Shown piece by piece: positions 7,439-14,946 of a stretch of 35,411 nucleotides of DNA (position 1 is its first letter; the number at the start of each line of letters is the position of its first letter). The translations under genes were made by a program, and so were the position numbers. Source of the stretch: a virus; the IMG/VR virus record IMGVR_UViG_3300012354_000010, positions 1-35,411 of that record; one strand, 5' to 3'. The notes under the pieces were generated by a model. It worked only from the letters and a program-made list of their open reading frames with translations, did no database searches and was not told the DNA's origin.

Positions 7439-9792
7439 GACCAGTCACCCCAGCTCCTGCCAAAGTCCGTATCAACTACGAACGGAACGTAATCAGTCCA
7501 CTTGGTACCCTCTTCGACCATGATGCTTCGCATGATCTCTGCAATTTCTTCCTTGCGTGATTCAGGACCTTCTGCGATGAGTGCGTCATGAATCGTAAGA
7601 CGAACGAAGCCAATGCCACGAAGAGCAGGACGGATCCGAATGAATGCTGACAGGCAAATATCGCTTGCGATGGACTGAGGCTTGAAGGAAAGTGCCTCGT
7701 TCTCTACATCCTTCTGGTTCTGCTTTGTAATAAGCCAGAATCGACGTGTGCGGCCGAACGAGGTCTTGAGGTCTTCGCCATTGTTGACAGCACGTTTTAT
7801 TTCGTTTTGCCAACGTACAACGCCTGGGAATCTTCCCATAAGTTCGTCGTACATGTGCGTTGCGTCCTGGACTGACATGCTGTATTCCTGGGCTACGCTA
7901 TAGGGAGTCCGCCCATAAGCCGATCCGTAGAATAGTGCCTTGATCCGGACGCGTTCTTCCTTTCCCCAATTGCCTGTACTGAAGATCTGGTCGCACAGCT
8001 CATCGAAAATGTCACGTGTGTGATCACTAAGCAGACTACGAAGGTGTTCGTCCTGCGCAAGGGTAGCGATTACGCGAGCCTCTGCTTGACTGTAGTCGCA
8101 GTGCACTAGGCAGTTTTCTGGTTTGCTAACTACGAACTGCCTCTTGATAGCCTTGTCTCGTACAATATTTTGCATATTGGGGTTCCTGCTGGACAGTCTT
8201 CCAGAGGTCGTTCCATGTAGTAGATATGTGGTAAACACCCTTCCTTTGTACATTCGCTTTCGTATACCAGTAACATAAGTCGAGTAGAGTTTTTGCTGAC
8301 GACGATGTTCCAGAAGTGTTCGCACGAACTCAGCTGGAGCTTGGTTTGAAAGACGTCTGAGCGTTCCTCCAAGCAGTGGCTTAAGAGTATTGACGTCAGT
8401 CTTTTGTACGTAGACTTGCTGACTAGCAAGATACTCCCTGATCTGTTTTGGCGACCGAGGGTTCAAGAAGGTAAGTTGCTGTACTCCCTCCAGGTTAGAG
8501 GTAGAAGTCTTGACAATTTCGTCAATCCTAGCTTCGAGTGGATTAATGCGCTCAAGGAACGTGTGTACTAGTTCGTTGGAGTACTGACGATCGACCGTAA
8601 TGCCGTTAAGTTCCAAGTACATCAGTTGGTCGGACGCTGCACATAGAAACCGAAGAAGTCTACGTTGGTCGTCGTCAAAGAGTTCCTGCTCGTATTTCTT
8701 TAGGGCCCAGCCATTGCTAACGTCCCAGGCGTTATACTGGTATAGGATTGGTCTAGGGACGTCTCCGTAGTTGCCTCCTGGAGGAATATGCTTCTTGAAT
8801 TCTGCTTTCCAGTTGGGCGCTCCTAGCTTCTCTACACTTAGGACTTCGAGCGAGTGATTGCCAGGACGTTCGTCTAAGACGTAAGATCCCAACATGGTAT
8901 CGAAGCCAAGTTGTAGGGGTCCGAGATGAGGGTAAAGTCCTCCAAGGTCAAACTTGCCGTTGTGAGCCTCGATACTAGATCGCTTAAGTAGCGCCCCGAG
9001 TGAATCGAGCACTCGTCTTTCTCGAAGTGCAGAGTAGCCAATAACCACAACACGTCGCTCAGCATAGCCGAGTCCCACGCACAGCAGATCGTACTCATTT
9101 GGGTGTCCGAAAGAGACGTCTTTTTCAATGCCGCACTCAATATCGACATAGATATCGTTCGATAGCTTCTCGATCTCTCCCATGGCTTCGATGGCCATAC
9201 CACCATCCTCAAAGTACTGCCACTCGGGAGGAGTCCAAGCACTTGTAACACCTGCCTTCAGCTTAGCAATGTCACTTACCATGGAGGGGAAGGCGTCGGC
9301 ATTACGCAAGCAATATGCGGGATGCCAAGTAGGTAAAATACGCCTTACGGACGAATTCTTCAGGGCGCTAGTTGGCTTCTTGGGAGGTCCGACGCGTAGT
9401 CGCGTAATGCCTCTGATGTCGTCCAGAAGGACCGATGCAGCAGTTCCTCCGAGGGCAACAACGTCTTCAACGCCTGAGGCAGCCAGCTCGGCCATAAGGC
9501 GACCACGACAGGCATGGATGGCAGCCTTTGGTGGTGTTGCGTTATCCTCTGGTCGACATAGGCATGCATTGGTGTACATAACTTGGCTGCGGCTTAGACC
9601 GTTGTGACCCAAAACTTGGTCTAGAAGCTTGCCCGACGGGCCCCTGAAGGGTTCCTTGTAAGCTGCCTCGTACTGTCCCGGAGCTTCTCCGACGACTGCT
9701 AGCTTGGGCAGAAGTGGAATCAATGACGGAACGAACTTGCCGTCATCAGCGAGTGGGCAAGACTCACACTCCGCCAATGGGTGCTTCCGCAT
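7435..9792 (-). CDS. uracil-DNA glycosylase/family A DNA polymerase fusion
   Basis: A 785-residue replicative polymerase with three parts. Residues 1 to about 185 form a family 4-type uracil-DNA glycosylase domain: iron-sulfur cysteines C9, C12, C79 and C95, motif GEAPGQYE (35-42) and HPAYCLR (157-163). Residues about 212-365 form a 3'-5' exonuclease with D217/E219, NGKFD and YNAWD. Residues about 380-785 form the polymerase with motif A DYSQAEAR (D566), motif B K618-ALFYG-SAYG (Tyr622 at the nucleotide-selecting position) and motif C HDA (D736), where Ala replaces the usual Glu. The ATG at 9792 follows GAGGTGGG and overlaps the DpdA-like gene by 29 bases. Confidence 0.9.
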   Translation of the reverse strand: MRKHPLAECESCPLADDGKFVPSLIPLLPKLAVVGEAPGQYEAAYKEPFRGPSGKLLDQVLGHNGLSRSQVMYTNACLCRPEDNATPPKAAIHACRGRLMAELAASGVEDVVALGGTAASVLLDDIRGITRLRVGPPKKPTSALKNSSVRRILPTWHPAYCLRNADAFPSMVSDIAKLKAGVTSAWTPPEWQYFEDGGMAIEAMGEIEKLSNDIYVDIECGIEKDVSFGHPNEYDLLCVGLGYAERRVVVIGYSALRERRVLDSLGALLKRSSIEAHNGKFDLGGLYPHLGPLQLGFDTMLGSYVLDERPGNHSLEVLSVEKLGAPNWKAEFKKHIPPGGNYGDVPRPILYQYNAWDVSNGWALKKYEQELFDDDQRRLLRFLCAASDQLMYLELNGITVDRQYSNELVHTFLERINPLEARIDEIVKTSTSNLEGVQQLTFLNPRSPKQIREYLASQQVYVQKTDVNTLKPLLGGTLRRLSNQAPAEFVRTLLEHRRQQKLYSTYVTGIRKRMYKGRVFTTYLLHGTTSGRLSSRNPNMQNIVRDKAIKRQFVVSKPENCLVHCDYSQAEARVIATLAQDEHLRSLLSDHTRDIFDELCDQIFSTGNWGKEERVRIKALFYGSAYGRTPYSVAQEYSMSVQDATHMYDELMGRFPGVVRWQNEIKRAVNNGEDLKTSFGRTRRFWLITKQNQKDVENEALSFKPQSIASDICLSAFIRIRPALRGIGFVRLTIHDALIAEGPESRKEEIAEIMRSIMVEEGTKWTDYVPFVVDTDFGRSWGDWS

Positions 9793-10531
9793 TAGCCCAC
9801 CTCATGTAGGTGTTTACGTTGTGGTCCAGTAGACGACCACTCAATAGTTGTCCGTAGTTCGTTCTGAAGTAGTCCCTCGGACGTATAATTCCTTTAACGC
9901 CAGAGTCTATCCTTTTGCCCGCAGCGGTATAGGAGAAGGGCAACGATGTATCGATCGATCGCACACTAGTGTATTTAGTCGCCGCTGCTACTTCCCTAGG
10001 CCACTGCTCGTTGGCCCCGAGGAAGTGAAGCTTGAACCTATTAGGGTAAACCTGCTCGATCCAGTTGGCAAAGTCGATTCGAGTGTGCAGTTGGCCTAGC
10101 GTTACGGGCATGTGCTTCGGGATTCCGATGGTCGCAATAGATTTGTGCTTAGCAAAGACGTCGACGCAATACCGAAAGTCGGTCAGTCGCCTGCCCTGTG
10201 CAACTGCGAACAGAGCTAGTGTCTCTGAAGGATATACCATTTTGCGAATCCACTTCGACACCTGCTCACATGTCGTTTCGGCTTGGCGTAAGGTGTCTGG
10301 CAGAACGATCTCGTTGGCGTGCAGAGCGTAGGCATATCCTAGTACCTCGAAGGGATCTACCATTTTGCCTTCATAGGCACCATTGTCTATGACAAGGAAG
10401 TGGTGTTCTAGGCGATTCTGGTACGCTACGATGTACTCCGAACGAGTGCACTCCTGTGCAAGGGCTAGGTGAAAGACATAGCGTAGTGCATATCTTTCCA
10501 GGCCTCTTGGGGGTATAAGTCCTACCTTCAA
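9764..10531 (-). CDS. dpdA: DpdA-like DNA guanine transglycosylase
   Basis: A 255-residue protein related to tRNA-guanine transglycosylase. Phage DpdA enzymes exchange guanine in DNA for a 7-deazaguanine base. Conserved landmarks are D49-N-G (base-recognition Asp), VLPD (76-79), AQG (111-113), GIPKH (136-140), FLGAN (170-174) and D194 in SIDTSLPF, the likely nucleophile. It is shorter than bacterial Tgt and I see no C-terminal Cys3-His zinc site. The start is TTG at 10531, 6 bases after GGAG. It lies in one operon with four preQ0 genes, which strongly supports the call. Its DpdA subfamily cannot be assigned by eye. Confidence 0.8.
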   Translation of the reverse strand: MKVGLIPPRGLERYALRYVFHLALAQECTRSEYIVAYQNRLEHHFLVIDNGAYEGKMVDPFEVLGYAYALHANEIVLPDTLRQAETTCEQVSKWIRKMVYPSETLALFAVAQGRRLTDFRYCVDVFAKHKSIATIGIPKHMPVTLGQLHTRIDFANWIEQVYPNRFKLHFLGANEQWPREVAAATKYTSVRSIDTSLPFSYTAAGKRIDSGVKGIIRPRDYFRTNYGQLLSGRLLDHNVNTYMRWANAEAPIGGV

Positions 10532-10532
10532 C

Positions 10533-10835
10533 TCAGTCTCCGTGGGGTACTACAATGCCGTCTCGGCCCAATGGTGTATCTTGAAGTTCAGCTGTCTGCT
10601 CTTCAATTCGACTCCGGAGCATTTCGATCCTGACCCAGAGGTACCTTGCGTAATTAGCTGCGTCCACTAGCTCCTCCTGGAGCATGCGGAGCAGATCGTT
10701 GTCTGATTCAAGGAACTTGATCGGACCGTACTTCTTCTCACCAAGCTCGTGTCGACGCTGGCACTCGTAGTGAAAGGCCGCGTCCAGTATGCGTACCTCG
10801 TGCTTGAGTTGCTCTTCAGTCACGAAGTCACTCAC
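10533..10835 (-). CDS. MazG-like all-alpha NTP pyrophosphohydrolase domain protein
   Basis: A 100-residue helical protein. 'LGEKKYGPIKFLESDNDLLRMLQEELVDAANYARYLWVRI' (about residues 31-70) matches the two core helices of MazG-type enzymes, with EELVDAANYA carrying the metal-binding EExxD pattern. Family members hydrolyse nucleoside triphosphates to monophosphate and pyrophosphate. It ends one base before the DpdA-like start and begins inside the tail of another MazG protein, suggesting control of nucleotide pools in the modification operon. Substrate unknown. Confidence 0.65.
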   Translation of the reverse strand: MSDFVTEEQLKHEVRILDAAFHYECQRRHELGEKKYGPIKFLESDNDLLRMLQEELVDAANYARYLWVRIEMLRSRIEEQTAELQDTPLGRDGIVVPHGD

Positions 10836-11163
10836 GTCCGAACCTTGCTTCGTTGAGGACGTGCTTGCGCTCGTACACCCATTGTGGGTCTATCTCGAGA
10901 AGACCTGCAATGCACAGGAAATACGTAAAGATGTCCGCGACCTCGTTCTCGACTTCTTCCCGCTTTTCGTCCAAGGTGAAATCGCCTCGTACGATCTTCT
11001 TGACTAGATTAGCGAGTTCGCCTACCTCTCCCGCTAGGCACAGAACCTGATTGGGCAGCGTCTGCGTCGCAGGATAGTGACCGAACCACCGACTGCTGTC
11101 CCTATGCGCTCCCTGAGCCATGAGGTACAGCTGGCTATGCCGAATGTGTTCGTCGTGTGGCAC
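10828..11163 (-). CDS. mazG: MazG-type nucleotide pyrophosphohydrolase
   Basis: A 111-residue all-alpha protein. 'LCLAGEVGELANLVKKIVRG' and 'REEVENEVADIFTYFLCIAG' give the classical MazG metal site: EVGEL for the first acidic pair and EVADI for the second. I chose the GTG at 11163, which shares its first base with the FolE stop and follows GGGAG by about 7 bases; the ATG at 11121 lacks a ribosome site. The predicted role is hydrolysis of (d)NTPs, possibly to shape the pool for modified DNA or to cut alarmone signals. Confidence 0.75.
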   Translation of the reverse strand: MPHDEHIRHSQLYLMAQGAHRDSSRWFGHYPATQTLPNQVLCLAGEVGELANLVKKIVRGDFTLDEKREEVENEVADIFTYFLCIAGLLEIDPQWVYERKHVLNEARFGRE

Positions 11164-11867
11164 TAGTGGCTCCCGTTGATATAGGAAAGGAATTCCTGTT
11201 TGGCCGACTTGGAGTGATCTGCAAACACTCCAGTCATTCGTGCTGTTGTTGTGTACGTTCCAGGGACCTGTGCGCCGCGCAGTGTCATACACATGTGCTC
11301 TGCGCGGATGACTACCGCAACGCCTTGAGGTTCGAGTGCCTCCTCCAGGAACTGCGCAATCTGGAACGTGAGGCTCTCCTGGACCTGGAGGCGCTTTGCG
11401 AAGTGCCGAACGACCCGAGCGAACTTGCTGAGTCCTGCAATAGCATTGTTGGGTACGTACCCTACGTGTACCCAACCTGTGAAGGGCACTACGTGGTGGT
11501 TGCAAAGACTCGTAAAGGGAATCTTCTGAACTGTTACTAGGTCCTGGCTCCGAGCTTCAAAAGCTCGCCACTTCATGCATGAAGCATCACAGTCCCTACA
11601 GCTAGTTAGTTCCTGCAGCATGTCAAGAAAACGTACAGGCGTCTCCTTGCCATGCTGGCCGCGTACGTCGAGACCAGTGTGAGTGCGGAGGATCTCGGCT
11701 GCAGCCTCTACAGGTTGAGATTTCTCCCTCTTTGCTATGATCTTTTCGATCGCGTCGAGCTTGCCTTCCATCTGCGCACGAAGCCCAGGAGGCTCACCGG
11801 GAAGATCCGACAGAGATCCCAACGTAGCTTCTAGTTCTTCTCGCGAAGGGATGGGGTCTCCTGGCAT
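11163..11867 (-). CDS. folE: GTP cyclohydrolase I
   Basis: A 234-residue enzyme making 7,8-dihydroneopterin triphosphate from GTP, the first step to preQ0. The core from about residue 110 includes SLCNHHVVPF (C122, H125), HVGYVPN, GLSKFARVVRHFAKRLQVQE and RAEHMCMTLRG (C193). C122, H125 and C193 correspond to the zinc ligands. The usual CEHH is CNHH here (Asn123). The N-terminal ~100 residues are longer than in many homologues and hold an extra C90-x2-C93-x3-C97 cluster. The start overlaps the QueE stop (TGATG) with GAGG upstream. With QueD, QueE and QueC present, a deazaguanine rather than folate role is most likely. Confidence 0.88.
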   Translation of the reverse strand: MPGDPIPSREELEATLGSLSDLPGEPPGLRAQMEGKLDAIEKIIAKREKSQPVEAAAEILRTHTGLDVRGQHGKETPVRFLDMLQELTSCRDCDASCMKWRAFEARSQDLVTVQKIPFTSLCNHHVVPFTGWVHVGYVPNNAIAGLSKFARVVRHFAKRLQVQESLTFQIAQFLEEALEPQGVAVVIRAEHMCMTLRGAQVPGTYTTTARMTGVFADHSKSAKQEFLSYINGSH

Positions 11868-12577
11868 CAGATACCTCGTGCTTCTGGGTCGAAGATGTAC
11901 TTATGAGTTTGAAGATTCAGCTTCCAAGGAACGTCGACTTCGAGCATCCAGGCCACGAGCTCTTTGGCCTCTAGCTTTCCCCAGACCGGACCACAGTAGA
12001 TCTCAATGGGACCTGGAACAGCAAGGTGCACCTTACATGTTTCCAGGGCAGCATCGAAGTCCAAACGGTTAGCGACAGTAAATTTAACTGCACAACCGTG
12101 GTACCTGCTAAACTTGAAGACATTGGTAATGATCGCTCCGTAGTCGATGTTTTCTGCTTCGCCTGATCCTGGAAGTTTCCAATCCATGACTACTGACACA
12201 CCCGGATTGAACACCCAGTGAGGATACACGAACGTTCCGTTACTAAAGAACTCAATTGATTTGCCGTCGCACCAGAGTGCGTAGGTGAGCTTACGCAGCT
12301 CTTCTTCGGGCTGCAGGAAAGGTTCACCACCCGTAATGCAGATGTTATGGATCGTATCGTAATGCGCGTGACTTCTTACTAGCTTGACTAGATCATCGGC
12401 CGAAAAGCTTAGCCACTCTTGTCGGTACTTGCTGGGGTCGATTGCATGTTGCGTATCGCAAGGCCAGCCAGGACAGCGAAGGTTACATCCAGCAAGGCGG
12501 ACGAAGATCGTTGGCGTTCCTACTCTTGGTCCTTCTCCCTGTACTGAACAGTAGATCTCACTGAGCCTCAACTTCAT
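11867..12577 (-). CDS. queE: 7-carboxy-7-deazaguanine synthase (radical SAM)
   Basis: A 236-residue radical SAM enzyme converting 6-carboxytetrahydropterin to 7-carboxy-7-deazaguanine. SVQGEGPRVG (11-20) and VRLAGCNL are typical of QueE, followed by CITGGEPFLQ for SAM binding. The cluster cysteines are C31, C35 and C40, a CX3CX4C spacing instead of the canonical CX3CX2C. I start at the ATG at 12577, preceded by GGAAGGAC; a longer in-frame start at 12634 would add 19 residues lying inside the upstream gene. It is coupled to FolE downstream. Confidence 0.85.
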   Translation of the reverse strand: MKLRLSEIYCSVQGEGPRVGTPTIFVRLAGCNLRCPGWPCDTQHAIDPSKYRQEWLSFSADDLVKLVRSHAHYDTIHNICITGGEPFLQPEEELRKLTYALWCDGKSIEFFSNGTFVYPHWVFNPGVSVVMDWKLPGSGEAENIDYGAIITNVFKFSRYHGCAVKFTVANRLDFDAALETCKVHLAVPGPIEIYCGPVWGKLEAKELVAWMLEVDVPWKLNLQTHKYIFDPEARGI

Positions 12578-12965
12578 CGTCCTTCCAGTACGCTCGTAGG
12601 ATCTGAGCGTTGATGTTAGTGGCAGGATGGTCATGGCCTACTAGTATTGCTCTGTAGTCCTGTACCAGGTAGGCGTGATCCCCAATAGCGAACGGCATAC
12701 CGTACTCAAGTGTCGGTAGGTTCCACCTAGGCTCCTTGTCGGTTTGTACCAATACGAGTCCAAGGTCCAGATCCGTCTGGATGTGTCGAATGCCACTCAA
12801 CGAAGGCAGAGCATGCCAGACACGACCGTGTTCGTGGAGCCGTACGCTCTCGATCATGTAGGTTGCAGGCTCTCGCCATGGCTCATGTGACTCTACGAGC
12901 GTCCCGGCCCTAAAGACTTCGAGGTCGATCTCCAGCTTGGTCTGGTCGTCTGAGTAGTAAGGCAT
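12558..12965 (-). CDS. unknown protein embedded between queD and queE
   Basis: A 135-residue soluble protein, mostly beta by eye, with many His residues (RLHEHGRVWH, VGHDHPATN). It starts at an ATG overlapping the QueD stop (TAATG) and ends 20 bases inside QueE, so it is translated as part of the preQ0 operon. No known deazaguanine enzyme pattern is visible: no P-loop, no radical SAM, no Cys nucleophile motif. It could be an accessory or tailoring factor for the modified base, or unrelated. Confidence 0.65.
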   Translation of the reverse strand: MPYYSDDQTKLEIDLEVFRAGTLVESHEPWREPATYMIESVRLHEHGRVWHALPSLSGIRHIQTDLDLGLVLVQTDKEPRWNLPTLEYGMPFAIGDHAYLVQDYRAILVGHDHPATNINAQILRAYWKDDEVEAQ

Positions 12966-13351
12966 TAGTCAGCTCCAAAATACTCTGCGAATGTACTAGG
13001 CGTCTCGCTTACACGCACCTTCTCGAGTAGGACATCTTCCGGTAGCACAATGTGCTGAGTCTCCATGAACTCAAGGATTCGGTGGTATAGTACCCTGGCT
13101 AGACATTCCGACGTGGGCTGGTTCACCTTGTCGTTCAAGTGTCGATGGTCGAACTCGTTCTTGACCCAATTGCCTAGACCATCAAGGTCGCCAAAGTCAA
13201 AGAGCCAGCCCTGGACGGCAAGCGTCCCACCAATGAACGTAACCTCGATCGTGTACGTATGACCATGTAGGCGGCCACACTTGTGGTTCGGACGTAGACC
13301 ATTCAGCTGGTGCGAAGCGTCGAACGTGAACTTCTTACCGATCCGATACAC
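12965..13351 (-). CDS. queD: 6-carboxy-5,6,7,8-tetrahydropterin synthase
   Basis: A 128-residue QueD of typical length. FDASHQL (H14) and CGRLHGH (C25, H29, H31) give the zinc-binding histidines and the catalytic cysteine. EFDHRHLND (about 66-74), PTSECLA and VRVSETP complete the family pattern. It converts dihydroneopterin triphosphate to 6-carboxytetrahydropterin, feeding QueE. The start is GTG at 13351, after GAGAGGTAGG, overlapping the upstream MazG-like gene by 17 bases. Confidence 0.88.
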   Translation of the reverse strand: MYRIGKKFTFDASHQLNGLRPNHKCGRLHGHTYTIEVTFIGGTLAVQGWLFDFGDLDGLGNWVKNEFDHRHLNDKVNQPTSECLARVLYHRILEFMETQHIVLPEDVLLEKVRVSETPSTFAEYFGAD

Positions 13352-13706
13352 GGATCCTACCTCTCAAGTGGACGGCACGTTCAATGACTTCTTCTAGCAT
13401 TGCAGTCTGACTAGTACAAGACATCTCTTGCATTACCGCTCCAACGTCGCAGACCCAATCCAGGAAGTCCCCGATCGACTCGAGCTCGATTTCTGTCTGC
13501 TTCAGGTAGACAGCAAGGTCGAGTACTTCGTCCAGAGCGTCTCGGACTGAGTTGCGTCCATTGAAAGCTTGAAGGTACGTGCCATACTTTTTGAGTCCGA
13601 AGGCCTTTCGCCACTGCAATTGCTCCACGACAAGGTCATGTATGGAAGGATTGTCGCTGGCTACAGGTCTAGGTTCTCCATTTACGTAGTCCGCAGTGTT
13701 ACCCAT
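13335..13706 (-). CDS. MazG-like domain protein
   Basis: A 123-residue helical protein, third of its kind in the operon. 'FGLKKYGTYLQAFNGRNSVRDALDEVLDLAVYLKQTEIEL' (about residues 34-73) resembles the 10533-10835 protein, with DEVLDLAVY as the acidic metal-binding helix. I start at the ATG at 13706, 10 bases after GAGGAG; an upstream in-frame GTG or ATG would lie within the previous gene. Probable nucleotide pyrophosphohydrolase. The C-terminal ~45 residues form extra helices of unknown role. Confidence 0.6.
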   Translation of the reverse strand: MGNTADYVNGEPRPVASDNPSIHDLVVEQLQWRKAFGLKKYGTYLQAFNGRNSVRDALDEVLDLAVYLKQTEIELESIGDFLDWVCDVGAVMQEMSCTSQTAMLEEVIERAVHLRGRIRVSDR

Positions 13707-13908
13707 TGCGCAGGTACTCCTCAAACACCCTTGCGCTCGTAACTACGCTCTTGGCGCTTGGCGTACTTATGTCGCTTAGCGCTATCGCATTTTCAAGTGC
13801 GACGCTGCGGTAGTCGAAGTCGTGGCAGTAGCCAAGTTCGTTGGCACCCGACGGTGCTGGCGGTACCGGAAAGAGACCTGCGGAAGGAGGATTGTAGTCA
13901 GGATCCAT
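13699..13908 (-). CDS. unknown protein, 69 residues
   Basis: A small protein opening MDPDYNPPSAGLFPVPPAPSG, a Pro-rich disordered stretch, then a helical C-terminus. It overlaps genes on both sides by 8-11 bases, typical of this operon. No family is recognised and no metal site is visible. Its reality rests on the tight packing and an upstream ribosome-site-like AGGAG. Confidence 0.55.
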   Translation of the reverse strand: MDPDYNPPSAGLFPVPPAPSGANELGYCHDFDYRSVALENAIALSDISTPSAKSVVTSARVFEEYLRNG

Positions 13909-14512
13909 TTTGTTCTCCTAGGTGTCGAAGTGCCTTGATTGGCTTGCGAGGCTTGTGCCTCCGGAAGTCGTCTAGTTCAGTAGTCTCGATCTCTACAGTC
14001 TCTCCGTGCAAGACACGAAGGTATGCTTCGATCCATGTCCCTGCCATTAGATCGACTTCCGCTGTTACAATGTTGCCGTCTACCTCTAGGGTACGCTGAC
14101 TGTAGATACAACCGGCCTTAGCAAGTAGGTCCTTTGCGTCTATGGTAGGATAAGCTGCTACTCGTCTACCCTTCGCTATGTGTCGGATAGACACAACCGA
14201 ACTGCAAATAGCTCCCACAGGCTTGTCGGCATAGGTCTCGATGACCTGCTGCAGAGGCTTGTAGTGCCAGTAGAACTGTGAATCCTTAGGGTGTCCTGAA
14301 ATGATCAGGAACCCATCGTACCTTGTGACATCAGGTAGTAGGGCATCGGTAAACGTGTAGTCAGCAGAAACTGCAAAGCTACGGTCCTCGGCGGTGATTA
14401 TCTTTGACCGGGAGAGAATGTAGCTCTTAACCCTCTGCTTCCGTAAAGTCTGTAGCGTTGTCATGAACTCGTGGCGGTTGAACCTTGGGTTCACTACCAG
14501 TAGCACTTCCAT
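13898..14512 (-). CDS. DJ-1/PfpI-fold (class I amidotransferase-like) protein
   Basis: A 204-residue alpha/beta protein. MEVLLVVNPRFNRHEF is the first strand and helix, YDGFLIISGHPKD the pre-nucleophile turn, and VGAICSSVVSIRHIAKGRRVAAYP the nucleophile elbow with a Cys. 'CIYSQRTLEVDGNIVTA' matches the following strands of DJ-1/PfpI proteins. The Cys is followed by Ser where proteases have His, so peptidase activity is doubtful. It shares the preQ0 operon; a role supplying or removing ammonia, or repairing glycated bases, is possible but untested. Its start has a strong GAGGAGG and overlaps the preceding gene by 86 bases. Confidence 0.7.
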   Translation of the reverse strand: MEVLLVVNPRFNRHEFMTTLQTLRKQRVKSYILSRSKIITAEDRSFAVSADYTFTDALLPDVTRYDGFLIISGHPKDSQFYWHYKPLQQVIETYADKPVGAICSSVVSIRHIAKGRRVAAYPTIDAKDLLAKAGCIYSQRTLEVDGNIVTAEVDLMAGTWIEAYLRVLHGETVEIETTELDDFRRHKPRKPIKALRHLGEQNGS

Positions 14513-14855
14513 TCAGTACCTCCTCGAGCTTCATTAGCGGAGGCTCTTGCTGCGGTGACTTGTAGTCTAGGTTGGGCGTTCCGTCGGCGTTTAGGTCGAG
14601 CCTCGCCAAGTAGATTTCGCCCTCGCGCTGGAAGACCTTGAGAGCCAAGTCGTGGTTCTTGATGTAGGTACTCAGTCCCGTAGTGAGCGACATAAGTGAG
14701 CGGTTTGTACCTTCTGCAAGACTACTGCGATCCAGCTTTGCTACTACGGCGTTACTCTCCATGAACGCCTTGATGATTGGGTAGGCAACTCGACCTCTGC
14801 GACCTTGGTGGAAGTTAGGAATCTCGCTCGGATCCACTGGCACAAACTTTACCAT
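14427..14855 (-). CDS. unknown protein, first gene after promoter
   Basis: A 142-residue protein, first in the transcript from the promoter at 14880-14909. Residues about 15-100 are basic and helical (HQGRRGRVAYPIIKAFMES, RSLMSLTTGLSTYIKNHDLALKVFQR), giving a compact fold like a small DNA-binding or regulatory domain. The last ~40 residues are Pro-rich and overlap the DJ-1-like gene. No family is assigned. GAGAAGG lies 5-6 bases before its ATG. Confidence 0.6.
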   Translation of the reverse strand: MVKFVPVDPSEIPNFHQGRRGRVAYPIIKAFMESNAVVAKLDRSSLAEGTNRSLMSLTTGLSTYIKNHDLALKVFQREGEIYLARLDLNADGTPNLDYKSPQQEPPLMKLEEVLNGSATGSEPKVQPPRVHDNATDFTEAEG

Positions 14856-14879
14856 TTTAACCTTCTCCTTTCTACTATA

Positions 14880-14909
14880 AGTATATCATAAGTCTCCTTT
14901 GATTATCAA
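14880..14909 (-). promoter_or_regulatory. leftward sigma70-like promoter
   Basis: On the minus strand, TTGATA (14909-14904) is followed after 18 bases by TATACT (14885-14880), about 25 bases before the start of the 14427-14855 gene. The surroundings are markedly AT-rich. It would drive the operon containing the DJ-1-like, QueD, QueE, FolE, MazG, DpdA and polymerase genes. Confidence 0.7.
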
Positions 14910-14946
14910 CGATTTTTGATGAACTCTTTGGAAATTATTGACACTT

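Noticed and set aside
11164-11505. N-terminal extension of the MazG gene to 11505
   Set aside because: This part overlaps the FolE coding region in another frame and reads as Arg/Gly-rich shadow sequence; GTG at 11163 has a proper ribosome site.
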